Positions 8,423 through 16,865 of a stretch of 30,432 nucleotides of DNA are shown piece by piece. Numbering within the stretch: position 1 is the stretch's first letter; each line of letters opens with the position of its first letter. Made by a program: the position numbers and the translations under genes. The notes below the pieces were generated by a model that saw nothing but the letters and a program-made list of their open reading frames with translations, was not told the DNA's origin and did no database searches. This DNA comes from Streptomyces anulatus. Lineage in GTDB: Bacteria; Actinomycetota; Actinomycetes; Streptomycetales; Streptomycetaceae. The stretch covers positions 1 to 30,432 of the forward strand of contig NZ_JOEZ01000054.1 in the NCBI RefSeq assembly GCF_000721175.1, read 5' to 3'.

Positions 8423-8977
8423 ATGCCGCAGAAGATCCTCATCGTCACCGGCGACGCCGCCGAGTCGCTCGAGGTCCTCTACCCGTACCAGCGGCTGCTG
8501 GAGGAGGGGTACGAGGTCGACATCGCGGCCCCCGAGCGCAAGACGCTGCGTTTCGTGGTCCACGACTTCGAGCCCGGTTTCGACACGTACACGGAGAAAC
8601 CCGGCTATACCTGGCCCGCCGACCTGTCCTTCTCCGAGGTCGACCCCGGGGCCTACATCGCCCTGGTGATCCCCGGCGGCCGCGCCCCCGAGTACCTCCG
8701 CAACAACGCCGAGCTACGGAAGATCGTCGGCGCCTTCTTCTCCGCGGACCGCCCGGTGGCCCAGATCTGCCACGGCCCCCTGATCACCGCCGCCACCGGC
8801 AACCTCAGCGGCCGCAACGTCACCGCCTACCCGGCCCTGGAACCGGACATGCAGAGCGCGGCCGCAACCTTCCAGGACACGGAGGCGGTGGTTGACGGCA
8901 CCCTGGTCTCCTCCCGAGCCTGGCCGGACCACCCGGCCTGGATGCGGGAGTTCCTGAAGGTACTACGCACCCGATAG
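8423..8977 (+). CDS. DJ-1/PfpI family protein
   Basis: Class-I glutamine amidotransferase-like fold, 184 residues, the standard size. The N-terminus is the typical first strand (KILIVTGDAAESLEVLYPYQRLLEEGYEV), and the nucleophile elbow is ICHGP with cysteine near residue 115, preceded by VIPGGRAPEYLR. This Cys-His pair is seen in PfpI-like enzymes, which are variously reported as proteases, glyoxalases or deglycases; the substrate here is unknown. The frame is open 339 bp further upstream, but ATG at 8423 has a GAGGAG ribosome binding site at 8411-8416 and starts exactly at the conserved fold. It appears monocistronic and converges on the HAD gene over a repeat-rich spacer. Confidence 0.9.
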   Translation: MPQKILIVTGDAAESLEVLYPYQRLLEEGYEVDIAAPERKTLRFVVHDFEPGFDTYTEKPGYTWPADLSFSEVDPGAYIALVIPGGRAPEYLRNNAELRKIVGAFFSADRPVAQICHGPLITAATGNLSGRNVTAYPALEPDMQSAAATFQDTEAVVDGTLVSSRAWPDHPAWMREFLKVLRTR

Positions 8978-8999
8978 AGCCCGCCCGGCGCACCTTCGA

Positions 9000-9111
9000 A
9001 CCCGCCCGGCGCTTGAGGGCATCAGTTCAGCCCGTCCGCCCGCACCCCCAAAGCCAGCCCGCACCCCCAAAGCCCGCCCGCGCACCCCCAGCCCGTCCGG
9101 CGCTTGAGGAC
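9000..9111 (+). repeat. Interspersed and tandem repeats between convergent genes
   Basis: A diverged copy of the CCCGTCCGGCGCTTGAGGAC repeat lies at 9000-9019 and a full 24-bp copy at 9088-9111. Between them is a 19-bp tandem repeat (9041-9059 and 9060-9078, 18 of 19 identical), then a partial third unit from about 9081. I find no strong hairpin terminator in this 186-bp spacer, so these repeats may stand in for one. Confidence 0.7.
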
Positions 9112-9163
9112 CAGGGCCGTCCGGGCAAGCGCCCCGAAGCCCCCACCAAGGCACCCCGCCCCG

Positions 9164-9841
9164 CTACGCGGCAAACGTCTCCGCCAACGCCACCGCCTCC
9201 CCCAGGCTGTCCACCACCGGCACCCCCGCCCCTTCCAGACTGCTCCGACTGTGCGACCCCCCGGTGTACAGCACGGCCCGAGCCCCCACATGCGCCGCCG
9301 CCACCGCGTCGTCCAGCGCGTCCCCGATGACCACCGAATGCTCCGGCGCGATCCCGTCCACACCGGCCAGCGCCGCGAAGTGCCGCTCCATGTGGAGCGC
9401 CTTGCTTCCGCCGGACGGACCCGCACGTCCCTCGACGCGGACGAACCGCGGCTCGATGCCGTACCCCCGCACCACCGGCACCAGCTGCTCGTGCCCGTAC
9501 ATGCTCAGCAGCGACTGACTGCGCCCCGCCCGCTGCCACTGCTGCAACAGCTCCTCCACCCCGTCGGTGAGCCCACAGGCCGCTCGCTGCTCCGCGTAGT
9601 ACCGGTGGAAGATGACATCCATCCGCTCCCACTCTGCCTCATTGGGCAGCCGGCCCAGGAACCGCTCGTAGAACCGGGGTATGGGAATCGTGTACATCTC
9701 CCGGTACTGCTCCAGCGTGATCGGCGCCAGCTCGACCTCCGCGAACGCGGCGTTCGTCGCCTGGATGACGGCATGGGTGTCGTCGAGCAGCGTGCCGTTC
9801 CAGTCCCAGACCAGATGTGTGCGTGTCGTCCCGGACGTCAT
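9164..9841 (-). CDS. HAD superfamily hydrolase, Gph-like
   Basis: Predicted small-molecule phosphatase of 225 residues. Motif I is VWDWNGTLLDD with nucleophile Asp13; motif II serine is near residue 113 (LLSMYG), motif III Lys147 and motif IV GDALDD at 173-178. The helical cap lies between residues about 20 and 90, as in phosphoglycolate-phosphatase-like members. The usual second aspartate of motif I (the acid/base) is Asn15 here, which could lower phosphatase activity or mark a subfamily. The start is ATG at 9841, with a weak AGG site upstream. The DUF6912-type gene ends 39 bp upstream on the same strand, so the two are probably co-transcribed. Substrate unknown. Confidence 0.88.
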   Translation of the reverse strand: MTSGTTRTHLVWDWNGTLLDDTHAVIQATNAAFAEVELAPITLEQYREMYTIPIPRFYERFLGRLPNEAEWERMDVIFHRYYAEQRAACGLTDGVEELLQQWQRAGRSQSLLSMYGHEQLVPVVRGYGIEPRFVRVEGRAGPSGGSKALHMERHFAALAGVDGIAPEHSVVIGDALDDAVAAAHVGARAVLYTGGSHSRSSLEGAGVPVVDSLGEAVALAETFAA

Positions 9842-9880
9842 ACAGAAAAAATACCTGCCGGGTCCGACAATGCCGTCCCC

Positions 9881-10387
9881 TCAGCCGATGAGCTGCGGAA
9901 TCTCCTGGACGCCGAACCAGAGCAGCTCGTGGTCCTCAGCGCCGTCCACGGTGAACTGCGCGTCGTCGTCGCCGAGGTCCGCCGCCCCCAGGGCGGCCGC
10001 CGCGGCGGCCACGTCCTTCTCCGCGTCGTCGGCGTCCACGTGCACCGCCGCCGCCTTGGCCAGCGGCAGCGCGGTCGCGATCCGTACTTCGCCGTGCGAT
10101 GCCGCGCTCAGCCCGTGGTCGGGGTCGGCCACAGCGGCCCCTTCCGGTACGTCGACGGCGACGACGACCCGGCGGCGCACCTCGTCCGGGTTCCCGGCGA
10201 TCATCCGGAGCGAGGCGGCGGCGGCCCGGTTGAGCGCCGCGTACTCCAACTCCTCGATGTCGTCGGAGACGTACCACTCCCGCAGCCCGGGGGTCACCGC
10301 GTAGGCGGTCAGCGGTCCGGGGCCGACCTCGCCCGCACCGTGCGCCGCTGCGAGACCGGAGAGGGTCAGGGGGACGTACACGCGCAT
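9881..10387 (-). CDS. DUF6912-type conserved actinobacterial protein
   Basis: A 168-residue soluble acidic protein starting MRVYVPLTLSGLAAAH. It has no signal peptide, membrane segment or recognisable catalytic motif. The middle is alanine rich and the C-terminus acidic (DADDAEKDV, LGDDDAQF), ending WFGVQEIPQLIG. The start and C-terminus are those I recall for the actinobacterial DUF6912 family, which has no known function. It is the first gene of an apparent two-gene unit with the HAD hydrolase and is divergent from the Rv3235-like gene over a 268-bp gap. Confidence 0.8.
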   Translation of the reverse strand: MRVYVPLTLSGLAAAHGAGEVGPGPLTAYAVTPGLREWYVSDDIEELEYAALNRAAAASLRMIAGNPDEVRRRVVVAVDVPEGAAVADPDHGLSAASHGEVRIATALPLAKAAAVHVDADDAEKDVAAAAAALGAADLGDDDAQFTVDGAEDHELLWFGVQEIPQLIG

Positions 10388-10621
10388 GGCAGGTCGCTTT
10401 CGTCGGAGGAAACGTCCTCAGGATACGTGGGAGCGTCCCCTTTCGGGTTTCGGCAACCGGGGCCGTCCGTCCACGGCCGACGCCACGTCACCCCCGCTCT
10501 CGCCCTTGCCCCGCAAGGGTCGGGCCACGGATAGGTGAAACCGTCCGTGCCCGATCGCCGCCCGAGGGCCCCTTGCGCCGCTGACGACCGCACCCGTAGA
10601 AGATCTCCAACACAAGTTACC

Positions 10622-10639
10622 GCCCGGTATATACCGGGC
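10622..10639. promoter_or_regulatory. 18-bp perfect palindrome upstream of the Rv3235-like gene
   Basis: GCCCGGTATATACCGGGC is a perfect palindrome with no spacer, ending 16 bp before the ATG at 10656. Its AT core within GC arms looks like a dimer-binding operator that would overlap the start region or leader of the downstream gene. No regulator is identified. Confidence 0.5.
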
Positions 10640-10655
10640 CCGGTCAACGGGGTCG

Positions 10656-11108
10656 ATGAACATGAGCACGGACAGGACGAGGCCCGCCGGCCGACGCGAC
10701 CAGAGCGGTCCCCGGTCGGTACCTCCACAGCGGTCCCGCAGGCTGCAGCCCCACCGGCCGCAGCGGCCCCACCAGTGGTTCGCCGAACGCCTGCTCGCGG
10801 TCCTCAGCGGCCAGCGCCCGGTGCACTGGATGCTCGGGCACACCATCGGCGAGGCCTACGACCAGCTCGCCGAGCTGGCCCCGAGCACCCCGCTGGGGAC
10901 CTCCCGGGGCAGCCGCCCCGTCCTTCGGCACTGCCGAGGGGCCCAGCCCGCCACGGGCGTGGTCGAGGCGTTCGCCAGCATCGCCGCGGGCGACCGGGTC
11001 CGGGCGATGGCCTTTCGCCTGGAACAGGGCCCCGACCAGCGATGGCGCTGCGCCGCGGTGGAGCTGGGCGGCGAACGCCTCACGGCCGGCGCCCCGGGCC
11101 CTCAGTGA
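10656..11108 (+). CDS. Rv3235 family protein
   Basis: A 150-residue basic protein. The N-terminal 35 residues are Arg/Pro rich and likely disordered. The conserved region starts at HQWFAERLLAVLSGQRPVHWMLGHT (about residues 39-63), the family hallmark, and continues to VVEAFASIAAGDRVRAMAFRLE and RWRCAAVELG. The family is named after Mycobacterium tuberculosis Rv3235, which also lies close to secA; the conserved linkage suggests a shared but unknown role. ATG at 10656 is used; a second ATG two codons later is possible. No signal peptide or membrane segment. It converges on secA. Confidence 0.85.
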   Translation: MNMSTDRTRPAGRRDQSGPRSVPPQRSRRLQPHRPQRPHQWFAERLLAVLSGQRPVHWMLGHTIGEAYDQLAELAPSTPLGTSRGSRPVLRHCRGAQPATGVVEAFASIAAGDRVRAMAFRLEQGPDQRWRCAAVELGGERLTAGAPGPQ

Positions 11109-11119
11109 CCCGGCGAACG

Positions 11120-11159
11120 CGGCAGGGGCCGGACACCCCGTGGTGTCCGGCCCCTGCCG
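11120..11159. terminator. Strong hairpin between Rv3235-like gene and secA
   Basis: A perfect 18-bp stem (11120-11137 with 11142-11159) closed by the tetraloop CCGT. It lies between converging stop codons 11108 and 11177 and should terminate both transcripts. There is no T-run on either strand. Confidence 0.88.
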
Positions 11160-11176
11160 GGGTACTGCCGCTGGTG

Positions 11177-13990
11177 CTACTTCTTGCGACGGCGGCCGCC
11201 GCCGCCGCTCTTCTGGGCCTTGCGGCGCTCCGCACGCGTCATGCCGTCCGAGGAGCCGGACCGCGCGCCGTCGTCGTTGGCGAAGTCGCCCTCGACGACA
11301 CCGCCCTCGCCGTCCACCGTGGGAGCGGAGAAGTGGAGCCGGTCCGGCCGCTGCGGGGCCTCCAGGCCCTTGGCGCGGATCTGCGGGGCGGCAGCGGCGC
11401 TCTCCTTCTCCAGCGAGGTGCGCTCGGCGCCGTCCTGCACCGGAACCTCCTCGACCTGCTGCTCGACCTGGACCTCCAGGTTGAACAGGTAGCCGACGGA
11501 CTCCTCCTTGATGCCCTCCATCATGGCGTTGAACATGTCGAAGCCCTCGCGCTGGTACTCGACCAGCGGGTCCTTCTGCGCCATGGCCCGCAGGCCGATG
11601 CCCTCCTGGAGGTAGTCCATCTCGTAGAGGTGCTCGCGCCACTTGCGGTCGAGCACCGAGAGGACGACGCGTCGCTCCAGCTCACGCATGATGTCGGAGC
11701 CGAGCGTGTTCTCGCGCTCCTCGTACTGCTCGTGGATGTCGTTCTTGACCGACTCGGCGATGAACTCGGCGGTGACGCCCGCCAGGTCCCCGGCCGCTTC
11801 CTCCAGTTCCTCGACGGTGACCTTCACCGGGTAGAGCTGCTTGAAGGCGCCCCACAGCCGGTCCAGGTCCCACTCCTCGGCGAAGCCCTCGGCGGTCTCC
11901 TGCCGGATGTAGTCGTCGATCGTGTCGTCCATGAAGTGCCGGATCTGGTCCTGGAGGTCCTCGCCCTCCAGAACGCGGCGGCGCTCTCCGTAGATGACCT
12001 CGCGCTGCCGGTTGAGCACCTCGTCGTACTTCAGGACGTTCTTACGCGTCTCGAAGTTCTGCTGCTCGACCTGGGACTGGGCGGAGGCGATGGCGCGGGT
12101 GACCATCTTGTTCTCGATCGGGACGTCGTCCGGGACGTTCGCCATCGACATGACGCGCTCGACCATCTGAGCCTTGAACAGACGCATCAGGTCGTCGCCC
12201 AGCGACAGGTAGAAGCGGGACTCGCCCGGGTCGCCCTGACGGCCGGAACGACCGCGCAGCTGGTTGTCGATACGACGCGACTCGTGGCGCTCGGTGCCGA
12301 GCACGTAGAGCCCGCCCAGGTCCTTGACCTCTTCGAACTCCGCCTTCACGGCCAGCTCGGCCTGCTCCAGCGCGGCGGGCAGTGCGGCCGCCCACTCCTC
12401 GACGTTCTCCACCGGGTCGAGGCCGCGCTGGCGCAGCTCCGCCTCGGCGAGGTCGTCCGGGTTGCCGCCGAGCTTGATGTCGGTGCCTCGGCCGGCCATG
12501 TTCGTCGCGACGGTGACGGCGCCCTTGCGGCCCGCCTGAGCGACGATCGTCGCCTCCCGGTCGTGCTGCTTGGCGTTGAGGACCTCGTGCTGGACGCCGC
12601 GCTTGGAAAGCTGCTGCGAGAGGTACTCGGACTTCTCGACCGAGGTGGTGCCGACCAGGATCGGCTGGCCCTTCTCGTGCTTCTCGGCGATGTCGTCGAC
12701 GACCGCCGCGAACTTGGCGACCTCGGTGCGGTAGATCAGGTCCGACTGGTCGGCGCGGACCATCGGCCGGTTCGTCGGGATCGGCACCACGCCGAGCTTG
12801 TAGATCTGGTGGAACTCGGCGGCCTCGGTCATCGCCGTACCGGTCATGCCGGAGAGCTTCCCGTAGAGGCGGAAGAAGTTCTGCAGGGTGATCGTGGCGA
12901 GGGTCTGGTTCTCGTCCTTGATGTCCACCCCTTCCTTCGCCTCGATCGCCTGGTGCATGCCCTCGTTGTAGCGGCGGCCGGCGAGGATACGGCCGGTGTG
13001 CTCGTCGACGATCATGACTTCGCCGTCGATGACGACGTAGTCCTTGTCCTTCTTGAACAGTTCCTTGGCCTTGATGGCGTTGTTCAGATAACCGACGAGC
13101 GGGGTGTTCACCGACTCGTAGAGGTTGTCGATGCCGAGCCAGTCCTCGACCTTGGCGACACCGGCCTCATGGATGGCCACGGTCCGCTTCTTCTCGTCGA
13201 CCTCGTAGTCGCCGGTCTCCTCGATGCCCTTGAGCTGGTTGCCCGCCTCACCCTTGGTGAGGCGCGTGACCAGCTTGGCGAAGTCGCCGTACCACTTGGT
13301 GGCCTGGTCGGCCGGGCCGGAGATGATCAGCGGCGTACGGGCCTCGTCGACGAGGATCGAGTCGACCTCGTCGACCACGGCGAAGTTGTGGCCGCGCTGG
13401 ACGAGCTCGTCCTTGGACCACGCCATGTTGTCGCGGAGGTAGTCGAAGCCGAACTCGTTGTTCGTGCCGTACGTGATGTCGCAGGCGTACTGCTCGCGGC
13501 GCTGGGCCGGCGTCATGTTGGAGACGATGCAGCCGACGCTCAGGCCGAGGAACTTGTGGACCCGGCCCATCATCTCGGAGTCACGCTCGGCGAGATAGTC
13601 GTTGACCGTGATCAGGTGCACGCCCTTGCCGGAAAGCGCGTTCAGATACGCGGGCAGGGTACCGACGAGGGTCTTACCCTCACCGGTCTTCATCTCGGCC
13701 ACATATCCGAGGTGCAGGGCGGCTCCGCCCATCATCTGTACGTCGTAGTGACGCTGTCCGAGGACGCGCTTCGCGGCCTCACGGACCGTCGCGAACGCTT
13801 CGGGAAGCAGGTCGTCCAGGCTCTCGCCGTCCGCGTACCGTTCCTTGTACTCGTCGGTGAGCGCCCGCAGCTCGGCGTCGGAGAGGTTGACGAAGTCCTC
13901 TTCGATGGAGCTGACCTGGTCCGCGATGCGGTGCAGTTTGCGCAGGATCTTGCCTTCGCCTGCACGCATGAGCTTGTTGAAGACGGACAC
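11177..13990 (-). CDS. secA: Preprotein translocase ATPase SecA
   Basis: Motor ATPase that pushes secreted proteins through SecYEG at the membrane. 937 residues. It has Walker A MKTGEGKT at about 100-107, [23 protein letters not shown] at about residue 205, the second nucleotide-binding region with [15 protein letters not shown] and [14 protein letters not shown], then the scaffold and wing domains. The C-terminus is a basic tail ([16 protein letters not shown]) without the Cys-rich zinc-binding motif of E. coli SecA. The frame runs 57 codons further upstream, but GTG at 13990 fits the family N-terminus ([13 protein letters not shown]) and has GGAG about 10 bases upstream. A promoter with a good -10 lies about 150 bp upstream. 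It is the only SecA in the window. Confidence 0.97.
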   Translation of the reverse strand: MSVFNKLMRAGEGKILRKLHRIADQVSSIEEDFVNLSDAELRALTDEYKERYADGESLDDLLPEAFATVREAAKRVLGQRHYDVQMMGGAALHLGYVAEMKTGEGKTLVGTLPAYLNALSGKGVHLITVNDYLAERDSEMMGRVHKFLGLSVGCIVSNMTPAQRREQYACDITYGTNNEFGFDYLRDNMAWSKDELVQRGHNFAVVDEVDSILVDEARTPLIISGPADQATKWYGDFAKLVTRLTKGEAGNQLKGIEETGDYEVDEKKRTVAIHEAGVAKVEDWLGIDNLYESVNTPLVGYLNNAIKAKELFKKDKDYVVIDGEVMIVDEHTGRILAGRRYNEGMHQAIEAKEGVDIKDENQTLATITLQNFFRLYGKLSGMTGTAMTEAAEFHQIYKLGVVPIPTNRPMVRADQSDLIYRTEVAKFAAVVDDIAEKHEKGQPILVGTTSVEKSEYLSQQLSKRGVQHEVLNAKQHDREATIVAQAGRKGAVTVATNMAGRGTDIKLGGNPDDLAEAELRQRGLDPVENVEEWAAALPAALEQAELAVKAEFEEVKDLGGLYVLGTERHESRRIDNQLRGRSGRQGDPGESRFYLSLGDDLMRLFKAQMVERVMSMANVPDDVPIENKMVTRAIASAQSQVEQQNFETRKNVLKYDEVLNRQREVIYGERRRVLEGEDLQDQIRHFMDDTIDDYIRQETAEGFAEEWDLDRLWGAFKQLYPVKVTVEELEEAAGDLAGVTAEFIAESVKNDIHEQYEERENTLGSDIMRELERRVVLSVLDRKWREHLYEMDYLQEGIGLRAMAQKDPLVEYQREGFDMFNAMMEGIKEESVGYLFNLEVQVEQQVEEVPVQDGAERTSLEKESAAAAPQIRAKGLEAPQRPDRLHFSAPTVDGEGGVVEGDFANDDGARSGSSDGMTRAERRKAQKSGGGGRRRKK

Positions 13991-14141
13991 TGAGGCTGGT
14001 CTCCTTGCCGGTCGGGCCTGGCACTGGGTCGTGTAATGGACTCTGGCGCGGGCACGGCAGGTGGGCCCCACCGCAACGGCCATCGTAAGCGAGGACACCA
14101 CCGCGTCGGGAGGGCTGCCGTCGCGTGGACCTCGCCGCACC

Positions 14142-14171
14142 CTTATAGGACAACGGTCCAAACGCGCGGAA
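14142..14171 (-). promoter_or_regulatory. Likely secA promoter
   Basis: On the minus strand TATAAG (14147-14142) matches the -10 consensus at 5 of 6 positions, with a poor -35 (TTCCGC, 14171-14166) at 18-bp spacing. The palindrome GGAC-CGTT-GTCC (14159-14148) fills the spacer next to the -10 and could be an operator. The predicted leader before the GTG is about 145 nt. Confidence 0.5.
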
Positions 14172-14230
14172 GGTGCCGGGAAGCCCCAAAAGTGCTCGCA
14201 TCACGGGAGCTGGCTCACGAGAATCGGCCC

Positions 14231-14851
14231 ATGGAGCCGATCACTCTCACCACGGAACGACTGCTGCTGCGGCCCTTCGGCCCGCAGGACACGTACCGGG
14301 TGCACGCCGCCTGTCAGGACCCGGACATCCAGCGCTGGACGGTGATCCCCTCCCCGTACCGCCTCACCGACGCGGAACTGTTCACCACGAAGCTCTCCCC
14401 GGCGGGCTGGCAGGACGACTCCTCCTACGGCTTCGCCCTGGTCCTGCGGGAGACCGGGGCGCTCGTCGGGGCGCTCGGCATCGACCGCCGCAGCCGGCCC
14501 GGGACGTACGAGGTCGGCTACTGGTCCACCAAGGAGCACCGCGGCCGCGGATACGTCACCGAGGCGGTGCTCGGCTCCGCCCGCTGGGCCTTCACCTCGC
14601 TCGGGGCGGACCGGCTGGAGTGGCGGGCCGAGATCGGCAACCTGGCCTCGCGCGCCGTCGCCCTGCGGGCGGGGTTCCGGCTGGAGGGCGAGCAGCGGTC
14701 CGGGCTGCTGAACAAGGGGGTGCGGTGCGACGCCTGGACGGCGGCTTTGATCCCGTCCGACCTGGGGCTCGCGGGCACCCACCCGTACGTCCCCGAGCGG
14801 CACGCCCCACGGCCCGGCGGAACCCTGAATTCCGGACGATGGCCCCTGTGA
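14231..14851 (+). CDS. GNAT family N-acetyltransferase, RimJ/RimL-like
   Basis: Acetyl-CoA-dependent N-acetyltransferase of 206 residues. It starts LTTERLLLRPFGPQDTYRVH, the usual opening of the RimJ/RimL branch, and carries the acetyl-CoA loop HRGRGYVTEAV (about residues 103-113), followed by RLEWRAEIGNLASRAVALRAGF, the motif B strand and helix. The acceptor is unknown; proteins, antibiotics and small amines are all possible for this branch. ATG at 14231 is chosen because the family homology starts there, although the frame is open 195 bp further up. Divergent from secA; the YcaQ-like gene follows 55 bp downstream and could share its transcript. Confidence 0.88.
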   Translation: MEPITLTTERLLLRPFGPQDTYRVHAACQDPDIQRWTVIPSPYRLTDAELFTTKLSPAGWQDDSSYGFALVLRETGALVGALGIDRRSRPGTYEVGYWSTKEHRGRGYVTEAVLGSARWAFTSLGADRLEWRAEIGNLASRAVALRAGFRLEGEQRSGLLNKGVRCDAWTAALIPSDLGLAGTHPYVPERHAPRPGGTLNSGRWPL

Positions 14852-14906
14852 TCGGTGGGCGGAATCCGGGGCCGGAGTGTCAGTGGTGCCGTCTAGGGTT
14901 CCCCGT

Positions 14907-16094
14907 ATGACGCCCGTGCCTCCTCCCGCAGTCGAACTCTCCGCCGACCAGGCCCGCCGCATCGCGCTGCGCGCCCAGGGCTTCCTGGGGGCTCCGGACC
15001 GCCGGGCGGGAGTGCCGGGGGTGCTGCGCCACCTCGGCGCCGTCCAGCTGGACACGATCTCGGTGCTGGCCCGCTCGCACGAACTGATCCCCTACGCCCG
15101 GCTCGGCCCGGTGAGCCGCCGGACGGTCGAGGACGCCTACTGGTCGGGCGGCAGGACCTTCGAGTACTGGTCGCATGCCGCGTGCATCCTGCCCGTCGAG
15201 GAGTGGCCGCACTTCGCGTTCCGCCGCCGCGCCTACCGCTCCCGCCCGCACTGGGGCCACGATCTGCCCGACGGCGTGTACGACACCGTGATCAAGCAGC
15301 TGCGCGACGAGGGCCCGTTGACGGCGACCGAGCTGGGCGGCGCGAAGAACGGCGGCGAGTGGTGGGACTGGTCGGCGTCGAAGGTCGCCGTCGAGCGGGC
15401 CCTGATGTACGGCGAGGTGGTGTGCACCGAGCGGCGCGGCTGGAAGCGGGTCTACGACCTGGCCGAGCGCGCCGTTCCGGACGCCCTGCTGCACGACGAG
15501 CTGAGCGACGCCGAGTGCCGGCGGCGACTGGTCGCGCTGGCGGGCAAGTCACTGGGCGTCGGCACCCGCAGCGATATCGCGGACTACCACCGGCTCAGGG
15601 GCGAGGAGTTCGACGCCGTGGTGGCGGACTCGGGCCTGGTCCCGGTCGTGGTGGAGGGCTGGGCGAAGCCGGCCTGGGCGGACCCGGAGGCCCTGGCCAA
15701 GGAGGTGCGCGGACGCCACCGTACGACGCTGTTGTCGCCGTTCGACTCCCTGATCTGGGAGCGGGCTCGCACGGAGCGGATCTTCGACTTCACACACCGG
15801 CTGGAGGCCTACGTCCCCAAGCAGAAGCGGATCCACGGCTACTTCGCGATGCCGTTGCTGGCGGGCGGGAAGCTCCAGGGCCGGGTCGACCCGGCGCGCG
15901 AGGGCACCACGCTGGTCGCCCGGCAGGCGTCACTGGCGGGCCCGAAGGCGGTGGTCCCGATGGCCGAGGCCCTGGTGGAGGCGGCGGCCTGGGTGGGCTG
16001 CACGGACATCCGGGTGGACCGGGTGGACGCCCCGGAGCTGCGCGAGCCGCTCAGGACGGAGATCGGCCACGCGCTCCAGCGCGCCTACCGCTGA
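14907..16094 (+). CDS. YcaQ-like winged-helix DNA glycosylase
   Basis: Member of the HTH_42 / YcaQ (AlkX) family, which remove bulky and interstrand-crosslink alkylation damage from DNA. 395 residues, normal for the family. Tandem winged-helix regions start at SADQARRIALRAQGF. The catalytic triad-like motif is VQLDTI, i.e. Gln47-x-Asp49; QxD is the form of the YcaQ-like subfamily, whereas the self-resistance AlkZ-like subfamily has QxQ. Conserved downstream blocks include TFEYWSHAACILP, LLSPFDSLIWERARTERIFDF and YVPKQKRIHGYFAMPLL. I choose ATG at 14907 over GTG at 14877 because the extra ten residues are not family-like. A housekeeping repair role is inferred. It converges on the response regulator with only 18 bp between stops. 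Confidence 0.9.
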   Translation: MTPVPPPAVELSADQARRIALRAQGFLGAPDRRAGVPGVLRHLGAVQLDTISVLARSHELIPYARLGPVSRRTVEDAYWSGGRTFEYWSHAACILPVEEWPHFAFRRRAYRSRPHWGHDLPDGVYDTVIKQLRDEGPLTATELGGAKNGGEWWDWSASKVAVERALMYGEVVCTERRGWKRVYDLAERAVPDALLHDELSDAECRRRLVALAGKSLGVGTRSDIADYHRLRGEEFDAVVADSGLVPVVVEGWAKPAWADPEALAKEVRGRHRTTLLSPFDSLIWERARTERIFDFTHRLEAYVPKQKRIHGYFAMPLLAGGKLQGRVDPAREGTTLVARQASLAGPKAVVPMAEALVEAAAWVGCTDIRVDRVDAPELREPLRTEIGHALQRAYR

Positions 16095-16112
16095 TCTGGG
16101 CCGGCGGCTCCG

Positions 16113-16865
16113 CTACCTGATCTCCAGGATCTTCTCGCGCATGGCATAGACCACGGCTTCCATCCGGGAGTGCAGCTGCAGTTTCTCCAGGATATTGCGG
16201 ACGTGGTTCTTCACCGTGTTCTCGGAAATGAACAACTCCTTGGCGATGTCCCGGTTGTTCATGCCGGTCGCCACGAGTTTCAGCACTTCCAGCTCGCGTT
16301 CGGTGAGCCGGGGCGCCGGAACGAGCCGTCGCTCGTCGGTGCGCTGGATCATCGATTTGAACTCGGTGAGCAGCTTGGAGGCCATGGAGGGGCTGATCTG
16401 GGACTGTCCGTCGGCGACCGCGCGAATGGCCGTGGCGACCTCGTCGGTGGAGATCTCCTTGAGGAGGTATCCGGTAGCGCCCGCCTTGATCGCCTCGTAG
16501 AGATCGGCCTCCTCGTCGCTGATCGTCAGCATGATGATCTTCGCGCTGGGGGCCACCTCCTTGATGGCGGTGCAGGCCTCGATGCCGCCGCGCTTGGGCA
16601 TCCGGACATCCATCAGAACGATGTCGGGCAGCAGGTCGGCGGCCTTGTCGACCGCCTCGGAGCCGTCCCCGGCCTCGCCGACGACCTGGATGTCCTCCTC
16701 GTGCGCCAGGACGATCTCCAGACCCCTGCGGAAGAGCGCGTGGTCATCGACCACGAGGACCCTGATGGGCTCCTTGCGTGAAGCGCCGTCCGCGTCCGTG
16801 CCGGTGTACGCACCGGTGTCGTCGGAGTCATTCGCATCGCGCACGGGCCCGAAGGTGTCCGCCAT
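16113..16865 (-). CDS. NarL/FixJ family orphan response regulator
   Basis: DNA-binding response regulator of 250 residues. The receiver domain starts at about residue 34 ([20 protein letters not shown]) with acidic pocket Asp40/Asp41, phospho-acceptor Asp86 (IVLMDVRMP), Thr114 and Lys136. A LuxR-type helix-turn-helix follows ([36 protein letters not shown]). The first 33 residues are a low-complexity acidic extension not needed for the fold. ATG at 16865 has a strong GGAGGA site and fixes the start. No histidine kinase gene is adjacent, so it is an orphan. I believe the S. coelicolor counterpart is SCO3008, reported as a regulator of antibiotics and development, but this is from memory. Confidence 0.93.
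   Translation of the reverse strand: MADTFGPVRDANDSDDTGAYTGTDADGASRKEPIRVLVVDDHALFRRGLEIVLAHEEDIQVVGEAGDGSEAVDKAADLLPDIVLMDVRMPKRGGIEACTAIKEVAPSAKIIMLTISDEEADLYEAIKAGATGYLLKEISTDEVATAIRAVADGQSQISPSMASKLLTEFKSMIQRTDERRLVPAPRLTERELEVLKLVATGMNNRDIAKELFISENTVKNHVRNILEKLQLHSRMEAVVYAMREKILEIR

Noticed and set aside
10535..13993. Plus-strand open frame of 1152 codons opposite secA
   Set aside because: Shadow of the SecA codons; composition is repetitive Val/Leu/Asp and it overlaps the well-supported Rv3235-like gene in another frame.
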